Positions 36,690 through 47,028 are shown, counted from the stretch's first letter. The stretch is 64,000 bases of DNA from Fusobacterium sp. JB019 (GCA_030673965.1 JAUTCN010000019.1:40025-104024); one strand, 5' to 3'. The notes: generated by a model not told the origin, from the letters alone. Numbers and translations are program-made.

Positions 36690-38036
36690 TTAAATATGAA
36701 TAAAACCTAATGATTTTAATAAGATAACTATTAAAACTACTGGAGCTACATATCTTAACATTCCAAACCAAACTTTGAAAAGTGTAAATTTAATAGTATT
36801 ATCATTTGTAATTTGATTATAAAGATCTTCTTTTTTCCAAACATAACCTATAAAGATACAAGTTAATAATCCACTGATTGGTAAGCATACATTATCAGTT
36901 AAATAACATAAGAAATCAAAGAAATTCATTCCAAAGAATATTTTTAAATCTGCCCAAACTCCCATAGATAAAGAAGATGGAACACCTAATAAAAACAATG
37001 CCACTGTTAAAATTGCAACTGCTTTTTGTCTCTTCATTTTGAACTGATCTACTAACAATGAAGTACTAACTTCTAAAAGAGAAATTGAAGATGTTAAAGC
37101 GGCAAATAAAACTAATACAAAGAACATCAATCCAAATACTTTTCCAAATGCCATTTGTTCAAATACTGCTGGTAATGTTATAAACATCAATCCTGGACCT
37201 GCACCTGGTTTAAATCCTAAAGCAAATACTGCCGGTAAGATTGCAAAACCTGCTAACATAGCTACTATTGTATCTAAAATAGGAACTTTAGTTGCATTTC
37301 CTAATAAATTTTCTTCTTTTCTTAAATAACTACCATATGTTACTGTAATACCCATAGCTAAACTTAATGAATAAAAAACTTGACTTAAAGCATCTAAGGC
37401 TACTGATCCATTAATCTTTGAAAAATCAGGTTTTAAGAAAAACTTAATTCCTGCTCCTGCACCTGGCAATGTTACTGAACGTAAACAAATTAAAATCAAC
37501 AATCCGAATAATGCTGGCATCATAAATTTACTAGCTTTCTCAATTCCACTTGAAACTCCATTGAAAACTATTGCTGCTGTAGCAACCATAAAGAATAAAT
37601 GAAATATAATTGGACCATTTGTACTACTTATATAACTTGTAAAATAAGCTGCTTTGTCTCCAGCTATTCCACCCTTTAAAAAAGCAAATACATATTTTAA
37701 AACCCATCCACCAATAACACTATAGTAAGATAAGATTAGAAAACTAATAAAAATTTGTAATAATCCTAAATATTTCCAATTTTCACTAACTTTTTTAAAT
37801 GCTCCAAATGCATCTGATTGACCATTTCTTCCTATTGCCATCTCTGCCAAAATCATTGTAAAACCTATAATCATTACAAAGAATAAATATACAAATAAAT
37901 ATGCTCCTCCACCATTTTTACCTGCTAAATATGGAAATTTCCATAAATTTCCTAAACCTACAGCTGATCCTGCTGCTGCTAAAATAAATCCTAAGGTCGA
38001 GCTCCACTGCCCTCTTTTTGCTTCTTTTTCTGCCAT
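36690..38036 (-). CDS. neurotransmitter:sodium symporter family transporter
   Basis: The 448-residue protein is a bacterial LeuT-fold sodium symporter. The signature FILAAAGSAVGLGNLWKFPYLAGKNGGGAYLF forms helix 1 with its unwound sodium and substrate site. About eleven to twelve helices follow, with the helix 6 and 8 regions recognisable. Bacterial members carry amino acids such as Tyr, Trp, Leu or Ala. I place the start at the ATG at 38036, six bases after ggaggg, rather than the ATG two codons earlier that abuts it. It is monocistronic with its own promoter. Confidence 0.88.
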   Translation of the reverse strand: MAEKEAKRGQWSSTLGFILAAAGSAVGLGNLWKFPYLAGKNGGGAYLFVYLFFVMIIGFTMILAEMAIGRNGQSDAFGAFKKVSENWKYLGLLQIFISFLILSYYSVIGGWVLKYVFAFLKGGIAGDKAAYFTSYISSTNGPIIFHLFFMVATAAIVFNGVSSGIEKASKFMMPALFGLLILICLRSVTLPGAGAGIKFFLKPDFSKINGSVALDALSQVFYSLSLAMGITVTYGSYLRKEENLLGNATKVPILDTIVAMLAGFAILPAVFALGFKPGAGPGLMFITLPAVFEQMAFGKVFGLMFFVLVLFAALTSSISLLEVSTSLLVDQFKMKRQKAVAILTVALFLLGVPSSLSMGVWADLKIFFGMNFFDFLCYLTDNVCLPISGLLTCIFIGYVWKKEDLYNQITNDNTIKFTLFKVWFGMLRYVAPVVLIVILLKSLGFIHI

Positions 38037-38165
38037 AATCATCCCTCCGTTTTATATTTAAATTTTATTAAAAACTAAACCAATAAAGCACCTCAAAAAG
38101 AACTTTGTTTGTTTTTTTAGTACATAAATTCTATTTTTTTAGCCTCTTTTTTTCTTATGCCAATC

Positions 38166-38194
38166 ATTCTATACAAATTTTTTATTTCTGTCAA
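38166..38194 (-). promoter_or_regulatory. promoter of the sodium symporter gene
   Basis: On the minus strand TTGACA (38189-38194) and TAGAAT (38166-38171) are 17 bases apart. The leader of about 120 bases (38037-38159) is AT-rich, and I see no convincing fold or leader peptide in it. The stretch 38195-38330 also shows nothing apart from AT-rich sequence. Confidence 0.75.
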
Positions 38195-38330
38195 CTTTTT
38201 TTTTATTTTACCTGATTTATATATATAAAAAAATTAACATAAAATACTATTTTTAAAAGCTTTAAATATATTTAAACTTTATTGAAATATTATTTTTTTT
38301 TATGATCTATTTTATTTTATGATTTATTTA

Positions 38331-38359
38331 TTGACATAAGTTCCAATATCTGATAAAAT
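38331..38359 (+). promoter_or_regulatory. promoter of the brnQ leader
   Basis: TTGACA (38331-38336) and TAAAAT (38354-38359) are 17 bases apart with an extended -10 TGA. The layout matches the promoter of the ilvD leader. Confidence 0.82.
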
Positions 38360-38392
38360 TATGTTATTATAATTTTGAAAAGGAGAAATTTT

Positions 38393-38560
38393 ATGTTTAA
38401 CAATATACTAATACTGTTCATAATAAACATTTTACTGATACAAATAACTATATTAGTCATACTAATACTAGTCATACGTAGCAGATTTTTTAATATGAAT
38501 AAAAGTATATTAGGTTTCTTAAAACATAAATCTCTATATAGATTAAATAGTTTTGCGTAA
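38393..38560 (+). CDS. Ile/Leu/Val-rich leader peptide of brnQ
   Basis: A 55-codon frame begins at the ATG after aaggagaa. It carries 12 Ile, 11 Leu and 2 Val codons, concentrated in codons 5-28 (INILLIQITILVILILV region). The Leu codons include several CTA and CTG, and the Val codons are GTC. It matches the second ilv leader in length and Ile count. It is followed by an intrinsic terminator and then brnQ, so it is best read as an attenuation leader that senses branched-chain aminoacyl-tRNA. It could be mistaken for a membrane peptide, but promoter, terminator and neighbour argue against that. Confidence 0.82.
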   Translation: MFNNILILFIINILLIQITILVILILVIRSRFFNMNKSILGFLKHKSLYRLNSFA

Positions 38561-38652
38561 TTTTATCTAAAGCAAAATTATAAGTTTGAGAAGAATAAAA
38601 TTAAGTTTAAGTTAACAACAGCCTAATTACTTGTGAATTAGGCTGTTTTTTA
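38509..38652 (+). promoter_or_regulatory. brnQ attenuator: terminator with a possible competing arm
   Basis: AACAGCCTAATT (38617-38628) and AATTAGGCTGTT (38636-38647) form a 12-bp stem followed by a T-rich run. Within the leader frame, ATTAGGTT (38509-38516) can pair with AGCCTAAT (38620-38627) over eight positions, one of them G-U. The pairing is shorter and lies further from the Ile/Leu/Val block than in the two ilv attenuators. Confidence 0.68.
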
Positions 38653-38683
38653 TTTTTTAAGATTTAAAAGGGGGATGTATATC

Positions 38684-39955
38684 ATGAATAAGAAAAAAGA
38701 GGTTTTAGTGCTTGGTTTTGCACTTTTTGCAATGTTTTTTGGAGCTGGAAATTTAATTTTTCCACCATCTGTAGGAGTTAATATGGGATCTAATTGGTTT
38801 TTAGCTGGAATTGGTTTTTTAGCTACTGGAGTTGGACTTCCACTTTTAGGAGTTTTAGCTTTTACTAAAGTAGGAGAAGTAGAAAATTTTGCTAAAATTA
38901 TTTCACCAAAGTTTAATACTTTGTATTATTCTATTCTTATATTAGTAATTGGTCCTTTATTTGCAATTCCAAGAACTGGATCTACTACTATTGAAATGGG
39001 AGTATTTCCTATGTTACCTAATGCTAATCATTTTATGGTTTCTGTTATTACTTCTATTTTATTCTTTGGTATAACTCTTGCTCTTGTATTAAAAGAATCT
39101 AAAATTACAGATATTATTGGTAAATTTCTTACTCCAGTAATTCTAATTATTTTAGCTTTAATAACTATTGTTGGAGTAACTACTGATATTGGAACTCCTG
39201 TTGTTTCAACAGCAAATAAAGTATTTTCTTATGGGTTTATCCAAGGATATCAAACTATGGATGCTCTTGCTGCAGTTATTTTTGGTGTTGTTATTGTTAG
39301 AGGATTAGAAGGAAAAGGAATTAAAGATCCACATGAACAAAGATCTTATTTAAGTAGTGCAGGAATAATTGCCGCTTTAGGTCTTGGACTTATTTACTTA
39401 TCTTTAATGTATCTTGGATCTAGGGTTAGTGGTATCGAAAGTGGAGCAGCTACAACAAGTTCTGCGCTTTATATTGCTGAAGCTACTTTAGGATCTGCAG
39501 GTAAATTAGCTTTTGGTATTTGCGTATCTGTAGCTTGTCTTACTACTTCAGTTGGACTTGTAGCTTTAGTAAGTGATTGGTTTGAAAGAATTACCCCTTT
39601 CTCTTATAAAGCAATTGCAATCTTCACTTGTATCTTTTCAACTTTAATGGCTGTTGGAGGAGTTGACTTTATTATAAAATTATCAATTCCTGTTTTAGTT
39701 ATTTTATATCCAGTTACAATTGTATTAATTTTATTAAATATTTTTGGAATTAAAAATAGAACTGTTTTTGCATCTGTAGCTTACGTTGCTTTAATTGTTG
39801 CAATTTTAGAGGTTTTAGGAGGCACTTTCAAACTAACTGCTCTTTCTAAAATGATTTTATATATTCCTCTTGCAAAAGATGGTTTCTCATGGTTAGTTCC
39901 ATGTCTAGTTGCTGGATTAGTTAGTTTCTTAGTTTCTAATAAAAAAACTAATTAA
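38684..39955 (+). CDS. brnQ: branched-chain amino acid:cation symporter
   Basis: BrnQ imports Leu, Ile and Val with sodium or protons. The 423-residue membrane protein has the LIVCS-family N-terminus LVLGFALFAMFFGAGNLIFPP, the PRTGSTTIEMGVFPMLP block, the YQTMDALAAVIFGVVIV helix and a second repeat with CLTTSVGLVALVSDWFERI. I place the start at the ATG at 38684; an ATG three codons earlier is too close to the ggggg site. The gene stands alone between the attenuator and a strong terminator, giving a direct regulatory link with the ilv operons. Confidence 0.93.
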   Translation: MNKKKEVLVLGFALFAMFFGAGNLIFPPSVGVNMGSNWFLAGIGFLATGVGLPLLGVLAFTKVGEVENFAKIISPKFNTLYYSILILVIGPLFAIPRTGSTTIEMGVFPMLPNANHFMVSVITSILFFGITLALVLKESKITDIIGKFLTPVILIILALITIVGVTTDIGTPVVSTANKVFSYGFIQGYQTMDALAAVIFGVVIVRGLEGKGIKDPHEQRSYLSSAGIIAALGLGLIYLSLMYLGSRVSGIESGAATTSSALYIAEATLGSAGKLAFGICVSVACLTTSVGLVALVSDWFERITPFSYKAIAIFTCIFSTLMAVGGVDFIIKLSIPVLVILYPVTIVLILLNIFGIKNRTVFASVAYVALIVAILEVLGGTFKLTALSKMILYIPLAKDGFSWLVPCLVAGLVSFLVSNKKTN

Positions 39956-40025
39956 TAAATAGTTTTTATTATCTATTTCATTATATATATAAGGAAATAG
40001 ATTTAAAATAAATAACGGTTGTTTT

Positions 40026-40066
40026 AAAAAAGATCTTGTATTATTTTATAATACAAGATCTTTTTT
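40026..40066 (+). terminator. strong terminator after brnQ
   Basis: AAAAAAGATCTTGTATTAT pairs with ATAATACAAGATCTTTTTT through a short loop, with T-rich ends on both strands. Confidence 0.87.
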
Positions 40067-40079
40067 ATTTAACAAATAA

Positions 40080-40105
40080 AATAAGCCACTTAAAAGTGAC
40101 TTATT
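40080..40105 (-). terminator. terminator of the valS end of the large operon
   Basis: On the minus strand AATAAGTCACTT and AAGTGGCTTATT form a stem with one G-U pair, followed by TTATTT, just after the valS stop codon. Confidence 0.7.
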
Positions 40106-40114
40106 AATATTATA

Positions 40115-42772
40115 TTAGCTATTTTTTAATTCTTTAATATTTTCTGAAATTTTATCAGCTTTATCTTGATATTCTTTTTGAATTCTTTTATCTCTTTCTA
40201 ATATATGTTCTGGTGCTTTCGCTAAGAATTTTTCATTTGATAATTTCTTATTCATTTTTTCTAATTCTTTTTCAATTTTTGCTAATTGAGCTTCTAATTT
40301 TTTAACTTCTGCTTCCACATCTAAAAGACCTGTAAGAATCATATAAACCTCTGAATTCATTGTTACTCTAAATCCACTTTGAGCTGGTTTTTCCATATCT
40401 TTTCCATAAGAAATTTCTTCTAAATTAGATAAGTTAGTAATAAACATATAGTTATCTTCTATTGTTTTTAACTCATTATCATCTGATGTTTTTATAACAA
40501 CTTTTGCTAATTTAGCTGGAGATATAGAAGCTTCAGCTCTTATATTTCTAAGAGATGAAACAATTCCTTGAATATAAGCAAATGATTTTTCTACATTTTC
40601 ATCTACTAATGATTCACTACAAACTGGATATTGTTGTAACATTACTGTTTCTCCATTAGTTTTTATTATTTGCCAAATTTCTTCTGTCATAAATGGCATA
40701 AATGGATGTAATAATCTCATTCCAGCTTCTAATATAGACCATAGAACATATTGAGCTGTAGTTTTTTGAGCTTTATCTTCTGAATTATATAATCTTATTT
40801 TTGCTAATTCAACATACCAATCACAGAAATCTCCTCTTAAAAACTCATAAACAGATTTTGCTGCTTCGTCTAACTGGAATTTATCTAATTTATCTGCAAC
40901 TTCTTTTGCTGTTTTATTTAATTTTGAGAATATCCATTTATCTACTAATTCATATTTTAATTCTTCTTTATTTACTTTTGTTACATCAAAATCTTCTAAG
41001 TTCATTATAACAAATCTTGATACATTCCAAATTTTATTAGAGAAATTTCTTCCCATTTCAATTAATTTTTCAGAAAAATGAACGTCTTGTCCTTGAGAAG
41101 TATTATATAACATTGTAAATCTAATTGCATCTGCTCCGTATTTTTCTATTAAATCAAGAGGATCAGGTGAATTTCCTAAAGATTTTGACATTTTTCTACC
41201 AAGATCATCTCTAACTATTCCATGAAGATATACATTATGGAATGGAATATCTCCTTGAGTATATTCTCCAAACATTATCATCCTAGCTACCCAGAAGAAT
41301 AAAATATCTGCTCCTGTTACTAAAGTTGAAGTTGGATAAAATAATTCTAATTCTTTAGTTTTATCTGGCCAACCTAAAGTTGAGAAAGGCCAAAGTGCTG
41401 AAGAAAACCATGTATCTAATACATCTGTCTCTTGTTCTAATTTTACATCTTCTCCATAAAACTCTTTTGCTTGCTTATATGCTTCTGCTTCATCATGTGC
41501 AACAAACATTTTCTTATCTGGTCCATACCAAGCAGGTATTCTATGTCCCCACCAAATTTGTCTTGAAATACACCAATCTCTTATGTTATCAAGCCAGTTG
41601 TAGTAAACTTTTTCCCATCTTTTTGGCATTATTTTAACTTCACCATTTCTAACCACTTCTAAAGCTTTTTCTGCTAATGGTTTCATTTTTACAAACCATT
41701 GTTTGGAAACTCTTGGCTCTATTATTGTATTACATCTATAACAAGTTCCTACATTATGAGATCTTTCTTCAAATTTTATTAAATATCCTTCCGCTTTTAA
41801 ATCTGCAACTATTTTATCTCTAGCTTCAAATCTATCCATTCCAGAATATTTATATCCTTCAACTATTTTAGCATCATTTGTAAATACATTAATTACTGGA
41901 AGATTGAATCTTTCTCCAATAGCAAAGTCATTAGGGTCATGAGCTGGAGTTATTTTTAAGGCTCCTGTTCCAAATTCCATATCAACGTATGAATCTGCAA
42001 CTATTTCTATTTCTCTTCCCACTAATGGAAGTATTGCTTTTTTACCTACTAAATGTTTGTATCTTTCATCTTCAGGATGAACTGCAATAGCAACGTCACC
42101 TAGCATAGTTTCAGGTCTTGTAGTTGCAATTGTTAATTTTTCATCTGTTCCTTTTACTGGATAATTTACATACCAAAATCCACCAGCTTTATCTTCAAAT
42201 TCTACCTCATCATCTGCAATGGCAGTTCCACATCTTGGACACCAGTTTACCATATATTCACCTTGATAAATCAATCCATCATTATATAACTTTATAAATA
42301 TATTTTTCACTGATTCTGATAGACCTTCATCCATAGTAAATCTTTCTCTATCCCAATCAAGAGAAGCTCCTATTTTTCTAAGCTGAGAAGTTATTATTCC
42401 CCCATGTTTTTCTTTCCATTTCCATGTTTCTTCTATAAACTTATCTCTTCCTAAATCTTCTTTTTTTAATCCATCTTCTGCTAATTTTCTTTCAACTTTA
42501 TTTTGTGTTGCTATCCCTGCATGGTCCATTCCAGGCATCCATAAAGTATTGCATCCTGACATTCTTTTAAATCTTATTAAAGTATCTTGAATACTATTAT
42601 TTAAAATATGTCCCATATGTAATATCCCTGTTACATTTGGTGGTGGAATCATTATAGAATAATTATCCTTTTTTTCATCCATAGTTGCTGCAAAATATTT
42701 GGAATCCTCCCATATTTTATACCATTTTTTTTCTATTTCCTTAGGAGAATAAACCTTTTCCAATTCTCTCAT
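40115..42772 (-). CDS. valS: valyl-tRNA synthetase
   Basis: ValS charges tRNA-Val and is of normal length at 885 residues. It shows the class I HIGH-type motif PNVTGILHMGHILN, an editing domain with TTRPETMLGDVAIAVHPED, the KMSKS motif GRKMSKSLGNSPDP, and the C-terminal coiled coil from about residue 810. It is the last gene of the minus-strand run, 17 bases after engB, with no room for a T-box leader, so it lacks dedicated tRNA-sensing control here. It supplies the charged tRNA-Val that the leader attenuators would sense. Confidence 0.96.
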   Translation of the reverse strand: MRELEKVYSPKEIEKKWYKIWEDSKYFAATMDEKKDNYSIMIPPPNVTGILHMGHILNNSIQDTLIRFKRMSGCNTLWMPGMDHAGIATQNKVERKLAEDGLKKEDLGRDKFIEETWKWKEKHGGIITSQLRKIGASLDWDRERFTMDEGLSESVKNIFIKLYNDGLIYQGEYMVNWCPRCGTAIADDEVEFEDKAGGFWYVNYPVKGTDEKLTIATTRPETMLGDVAIAVHPEDERYKHLVGKKAILPLVGREIEIVADSYVDMEFGTGALKITPAHDPNDFAIGERFNLPVINVFTNDAKIVEGYKYSGMDRFEARDKIVADLKAEGYLIKFEERSHNVGTCYRCNTIIEPRVSKQWFVKMKPLAEKALEVVRNGEVKIMPKRWEKVYYNWLDNIRDWCISRQIWWGHRIPAWYGPDKKMFVAHDEAEAYKQAKEFYGEDVKLEQETDVLDTWFSSALWPFSTLGWPDKTKELELFYPTSTLVTGADILFFWVARMIMFGEYTQGDIPFHNVYLHGIVRDDLGRKMSKSLGNSPDPLDLIEKYGADAIRFTMLYNTSQGQDVHFSEKLIEMGRNFSNKIWNVSRFVIMNLEDFDVTKVNKEELKYELVDKWIFSKLNKTAKEVADKLDKFQLDEAAKSVYEFLRGDFCDWYVELAKIRLYNSEDKAQKTTAQYVLWSILEAGMRLLHPFMPFMTEEIWQIIKTNGETVMLQQYPVCSESLVDENVEKSFAYIQGIVSSLRNIRAEASISPAKLAKVVIKTSDDNELKTIEDNYMFITNLSNLEEISYGKDMEKPAQSGFRVTMNSEVYMILTGLLDVEAEVKKLEAQLAKIEKELEKMNKKLSNEKFLAKAPEHILERDKRIQKEYQDKADKISENIKELKNS

Positions 42773-42789
42773 TACTCTACCTCCAAATT

Positions 42790-43392
42790 TTAATTATTGT
42801 CTTTTTTATATTTTTCTACTACTCTTCCAATATAATCTAATATTTCTTGTTTTCCTGTATTTTTTAATGAAGAATGGAAGAATACGTCATCATGATCAAA
42901 TTCTAGTCTTGTTTTTATAGCCTTTAAACATTTAGCTCTTGCATTATTTGAAACTTTATCCATTTTAGTAAAAATTATTTTAAAATGCGCACCAAAATGT
43001 TCAAGCCACTCTAGCATTTCTAAATCTTCTCCACTTGGAACTCTTCTAATATCCAAAAGAACAAATATAACCTTATTTCTATTACTAGATAAGTATCTTT
43101 CCATTGTTTGTCCCCATTCAGCTTTCATTGCCTTTGGTACTTTTGCAAATCCATATCCCGGTAAATCAACAAAATAAAATTCATTATTTATTTTAAAATA
43201 ATTTATAAGTTGTGTCCTTCCTGGAGTTTTACTCGTTCTTGCTAATTTATTTCTTGTTGTTATACTATTTATTAGTGAAGATTTTCCAACATTTGATCTT
43301 CCCACAAAGGCAAATTCTACTCCACCTAATTCTTCTGGATAATCCACTTCATAAACTGCTGATTTCACAAAATCTGCTTGTTTTATTTGCAT
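42790..43392 (-). CDS. engB: ribosome biogenesis GTPase EngB/YsxC
   Basis: EngB is a small GTPase needed for large ribosomal subunit assembly. The 200-residue protein has G1 GRSNVGKSSLIN, G2 region KTPGRTQLIN, G3 DLPGYGFAK and G4 TKMDKV in the right order. The length is typical. It follows lon by 20 bases and precedes valS by 17. The lon-engB linkage is common in bacteria and supports the identification. Confidence 0.95.
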   Translation of the reverse strand: MQIKQADFVKSAVYEVDYPEELGGVEFAFVGRSNVGKSSLINSITTRNKLARTSKTPGRTQLINYFKINNEFYFVDLPGYGFAKVPKAMKAEWGQTMERYLSSNRNKVIFVLLDIRRVPSGEDLEMLEWLEHFGAHFKIIFTKMDKVSNNARAKCLKAIKTRLEFDHDDVFFHSSLKNTGKQEILDYIGRVVEKYKKDNN

Positions 43393-43412
43393 AATATCTC
43401 CTAACTTTTTTA

Positions 43413-45728
43413 CTAACCCTTAAATACAATTTTTTCCACGTCATCATAAGTTTTAGCAAAATTAATTTTCATTTCTTTTAATACTTCTGAAGGTATTTCA
43501 TCCACATCAACTTTATTGTCATCTGGAAGTATAACTTCTCTTATTCCTGCTCTATGAGCTCCTATAACTTTTTCTTTTACTCCACCAATAGCAAGAACTT
43601 CTCCTGTTATTGTTACTTCTCCTGTCATAGCAACATCTTGTCTTATTTTTCTATTTGTAAGAACTGATAAAATTGCTGTTACTATTGTTATTCCTGCAGA
43701 TGGTCCATCTTTTGGAGTTGCTCCTTCTGGGAAATGAAGATGTATATTTTTCTTATTCATAAAATCTTCAGATTTTATATTATATTTTTCAAAGTTTGAT
43801 TTAACATAAGTAAAGGCAACTTGTGCTGACTCTTTCATTACGTCTCCTAATGTACCTGTAAGCGTTATATTTCCTTTTCCAGGAATTAAGACGCCTTGAA
43901 CCTCCAATGTTACTCCACCCACCGATGTCCAAGCAAGTCCATTTACAATTCCAACTTTGCTTATTTTTTCCTTTAATTTTTCAGGTCTAAATTTAGGTTT
44001 ACCTAAATATTTTTCTAAATTAGAAACTGTTATGTTAACTTTAGAAACTTTGTCTTTAATAACTTTTCTTGCTAATTTTCTAAATAAGTTATTTATTTCT
44101 CTTTTTAAATTTCTAACTCCAGCTTCCCTTGTATATTCATTTATTATTTTTAATATTACTTTATCAGAAATATTAATTTTTATTTTTTCTAATCCATTTT
44201 CTTGTTGAAGTTGTTTAACTATATATCTTTTTGCTATATTTAATTTTTCAAATTCTGTATAAGAAGAAATAGTCACTATTTCCATTCTATCAATTAATGG
44301 TCCTGGTATATTTCTTAAATCATTAGCTGTTCCAAGGAAAAATACATCTGATAAATCAAAAGGATAATCCACATAATGATCTTCAAAATGAATGTTTTGC
44401 TCTGGATCTAAAACTTCAAGCATAGCTGATGCTGGGTCTCCCTTAAAATCACTTGCCATTTTATCAAGCTCATCTAATAAAATAAATGGATTTTTAGTTC
44501 CTGCTATTTTCATAGCCTTCATTATTCTTCCTGGCATAGAACCTATATAAGTTCTTCTATGTCCTCTTATTTCTGCTTCATCTCTAACTCCACCTAGAGA
44601 AACCCTTACAAATTTTCTACCCATTGCATCTGCAATAGATTTTGCAATTGAGGTTTTCCCTACTCCTGGAGGTCCTACTAAACAAAGTATAGTTCCTTTC
44701 ATTTTTGGATTAAGCTTTTTTACTGCTAAATAATCTAAAACTCTATCCTTTACTTCTTTTAATCCATAATGATCTCTTTCTAATATTTCATTAGCTTTAA
44801 CTATATCCAAATGATCTTTAGTTGTTTTTTTCCAAGGTAAATCAAGTAATACATCTATATAGTTTCTAGACACTGATGCTTCTGCAGAAAATGCTGGCAT
44901 TTTAGAAACTTTTTTTAATTCTGATTCTATTTTTTTTCTTACTCCTTGAGGAAGCTTAACTTTTTCTAATTTTTTTAGAATCTCATCATCTTCTTCGCTA
45001 ATCTCTCCTTCTCCACCAAGCTCATCCTTAAGAGCACTTATTTTCTCTTTTATATAATAAGCTTTTTGAGCAGCATCTATTTTATTTCTTACTTTTGTTT
45101 CTACATTTGTTTCTATTTTCAATATTTCCATTTCATTTAATATAAGTTCTAATAAATAAAATCCTCTTTCTTTTACATCAAATTTTTCTAAAAGAGACTG
45201 CTTCTTTTTAGTATCAACTTTTAAATTATTACATATTAAATCTAATCCTGCTTCAATATTTTCTGTTTCCTCTAAACTTAACAATATTTCTTTAGATAAA
45301 TTTTGTTCTATTTCTATATATTTTTCAAAGTTAGATACTATTTTTCTATATACTGCTATCGTTTCTTTATCATATTCTGTTTCTGGTTCAACTATTGTAT
45401 ACTCTGCTGTTATAAAACCATCCTCATCTTCTATATTTTCAACAATAACTTTTTTTTCAACTTCTATTAATAATTTAATAGTTTTATTTGGCATTGTAAT
45501 TTTTTGTAAAATACTAGCTATAACTCCAACTTTATAAACATCTTCAGGAAAAGATGGGTTCTCTTTTTCAAGTTCTTTTTGAGAAACTAATAATATTTTA
45601 GTTTCTTCATTTTCAGTCACTTTATTTATTGTTTTTAAACTTTTTTCTCTTCCCACATATATCGGACGAACTGCTCCTGGAAATGTAACTAAATCTCTTG
45701 TAGGCAAAAACGCTATTCTATTGCTCAT
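43413..45728 (-). CDS. lon: Lon ATP-dependent protease
   Basis: Lon degrades misfolded and regulatory proteins. The 771-residue protein has the full LonA plan. An N-terminal substrate domain (about 1-200) and coiled coil are followed by an AAA+ module with Walker A GPPGVGKTSIAKS and Walker B FILLDELDKM, and by a C-terminal protease with catalytic Ser in KDGPSAGITIVTA and Lys about 40 residues later (GGVKEKVIGAHRAG). It starts after a gggggaat site, three bases from the clpX stop, making clpP-clpX-lon one proteolysis unit. Confidence 0.96.
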   Translation of the reverse strand: MSNRIAFLPTRDLVTFPGAVRPIYVGREKSLKTINKVTENEETKILLVSQKELEKENPSFPEDVYKVGVIASILQKITMPNKTIKLLIEVEKKVIVENIEDEDGFITAEYTIVEPETEYDKETIAVYRKIVSNFEKYIEIEQNLSKEILLSLEETENIEAGLDLICNNLKVDTKKKQSLLEKFDVKERGFYLLELILNEMEILKIETNVETKVRNKIDAAQKAYYIKEKISALKDELGGEGEISEEDDEILKKLEKVKLPQGVRKKIESELKKVSKMPAFSAEASVSRNYIDVLLDLPWKKTTKDHLDIVKANEILERDHYGLKEVKDRVLDYLAVKKLNPKMKGTILCLVGPPGVGKTSIAKSIADAMGRKFVRVSLGGVRDEAEIRGHRRTYIGSMPGRIMKAMKIAGTKNPFILLDELDKMASDFKGDPASAMLEVLDPEQNIHFEDHYVDYPFDLSDVFFLGTANDLRNIPGPLIDRMEIVTISSYTEFEKLNIAKRYIVKQLQQENGLEKIKINISDKVILKIINEYTREAGVRNLKREINNLFRKLARKVIKDKVSKVNITVSNLEKYLGKPKFRPEKLKEKISKVGIVNGLAWTSVGGVTLEVQGVLIPGKGNITLTGTLGDVMKESAQVAFTYVKSNFEKYNIKSEDFMNKKNIHLHFPEGATPKDGPSAGITIVTAILSVLTNRKIRQDVAMTGEVTITGEVLAIGGVKEKVIGAHRAGIREVILPDDNKVDVDEIPSEVLKEMKINFAKTYDDVEKIVFKG

Positions 45729-45731
45729 TTG

Positions 45732-47003
45732 CTATTCCCCCTTTTTTATTAACTTTACCTTTTGATAATCATCTAAAGAATCTTTATCAACTATCACTTT
45801 TTCTATATTCTCTTCTTTTTTAGATGGAATTTCATACATTAATTCTATCATAGTTCTTTCCATTATTGCTCTTAATCCTCTAGCACCTATTTTTCTTTCT
45901 AAAGCTCTTCTTGCAACTTCTTTTAAAGCTTCTTCTGTTATCTCTAACTGTATATCTTCCATTTCAAAGAATTTTTTATATTGCTTAACTATTGCATTTT
46001 TAGGTTCTACTAATATTCTTAGTAACGCTTCTTCATCTAAATTTTGTAATGTTGTTATAAGCGGTAATCTTCCTACTAATTCAGGAATAATACCTTGTTT
46101 TATTAAATCTTCAGGAGTAACTTTTGTAAAAACTTCTCCTTCATTACCTAATTTTTCTTTAACTACATTAGATCCAAAACCTATATTTTTATTTTGTGTC
46201 CTTTTATTTATTACTTTTTCTAATCCTTCAAAAGCTCCGCCAACAATAAATAATATATTTTTAGTATCTATTTCAATTAAAGGTTGATTAGGATGCTTCC
46301 TTCCACCCTCTGGAGGAACTTGAGATTTTGTTCCTTCTATTATTTTTAATAATGCTTGTTGAACACCTTCTCCAGATACATCTCTTGTAATAGATGTATT
46401 TTCAGATTTTCTAGCTATCTTATCTATTTCATCAATAAATATTATTCCATGTTCTGCTGCATTTACATCATAATCAGCTGCTTGTAATAATCTAACTAAA
46501 ACATTCTCAACATCGTCCCCAACATATCCTGCTTCTGTTAAAGTAGTTGCATCTGCTATGGCAAATGGTATATGTAATATTTTAGCAAGAGTTTGAGCCA
46601 TTAAAGTTTTTCCTGAACCTGTTGGTCCTATTACTAAAACATTAGATTTTTGAAGTTCTATTCCATCGTCTTCTGCTTTATTATCCCCATTATTTGCTAA
46701 TACTTTTATTCTTTTATAATGATTATAAACAGAAACAGAAAGAATTTTTTTAGCTTCTTCTTGTCCTATTACATATTCATCTAATTTTTCTTTTATCTTT
46801 TTAGGAGTTAAAAGTTTTATTGCTTCTAATTTTTTTAACTCTCCTTCAGATTTAACTTCTTCTATAACCTCTTCAGAGAATTCTAGCATTTCATAACATG
46901 TTTCCACACATTCTTCACAGATATAAGATCCTTCCATTCCTCTAAAAAGTTTTCCTACTTCCTCTTGTGATCTTCCACAAAAAGAACAAACTACCTTATC
47001 CAT
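45732..47003 (-). CDS. clpX: ClpX unfoldase
   Basis: ClpX unfolds substrates and feeds them to ClpP. The 423-residue protein has the N-terminal zinc domain ([17 protein letters not shown] then CEECVETC) and Walker [14 protein letters not shown]. It also has Walker [13 protein letters not shown] and an IGF-type loop ([10 protein letters not shown]) that docks to ClpP. The length is typical. It lies 25 bases downstream of clpP and four bases upstream of lon. Confidence 0.96.
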   Translation of the reverse strand: MDKVVCSFCGRSQEEVGKLFRGMEGSYICEECVETCYEMLEFSEEVIEEVKSEGELKKLEAIKLLTPKKIKEKLDEYVIGQEEAKKILSVSVYNHYKRIKVLANNGDNKAEDDGIELQKSNVLVIGPTGSGKTLMAQTLAKILHIPFAIADATTLTEAGYVGDDVENVLVRLLQAADYDVNAAEHGIIFIDEIDKIARKSENTSITRDVSGEGVQQALLKIIEGTKSQVPPEGGRKHPNQPLIEIDTKNILFIVGGAFEGLEKVINKRTQNKNIGFGSNVVKEKLGNEGEVFTKVTPEDLIKQGIIPELVGRLPLITTLQNLDEEALLRILVEPKNAIVKQYKKFFEMEDIQLEITEEALKEVARRALERKIGARGLRAIMERTMIELMYEIPSKKEENIEKVIVDKDSLDDYQKVKLIKKGE

Positions 47004-47028
47004 ATTGTCTCCTTTCTAAAAGATCCCA

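Noticed and set aside
38375..38392. TTG start for the brnQ leader, six codons upstream
   Set aside because: The ATG at 38393 follows aaggag at a normal distance. The TTG lies before that ribosome-binding site.
40801..41637. Leu-rich plus-strand frames opposite valS
   Set aside because: Low-complexity translations of the antisense strand of an AT-rich gene. They lack promoters, terminators and conserved features, unlike the three true leaders.
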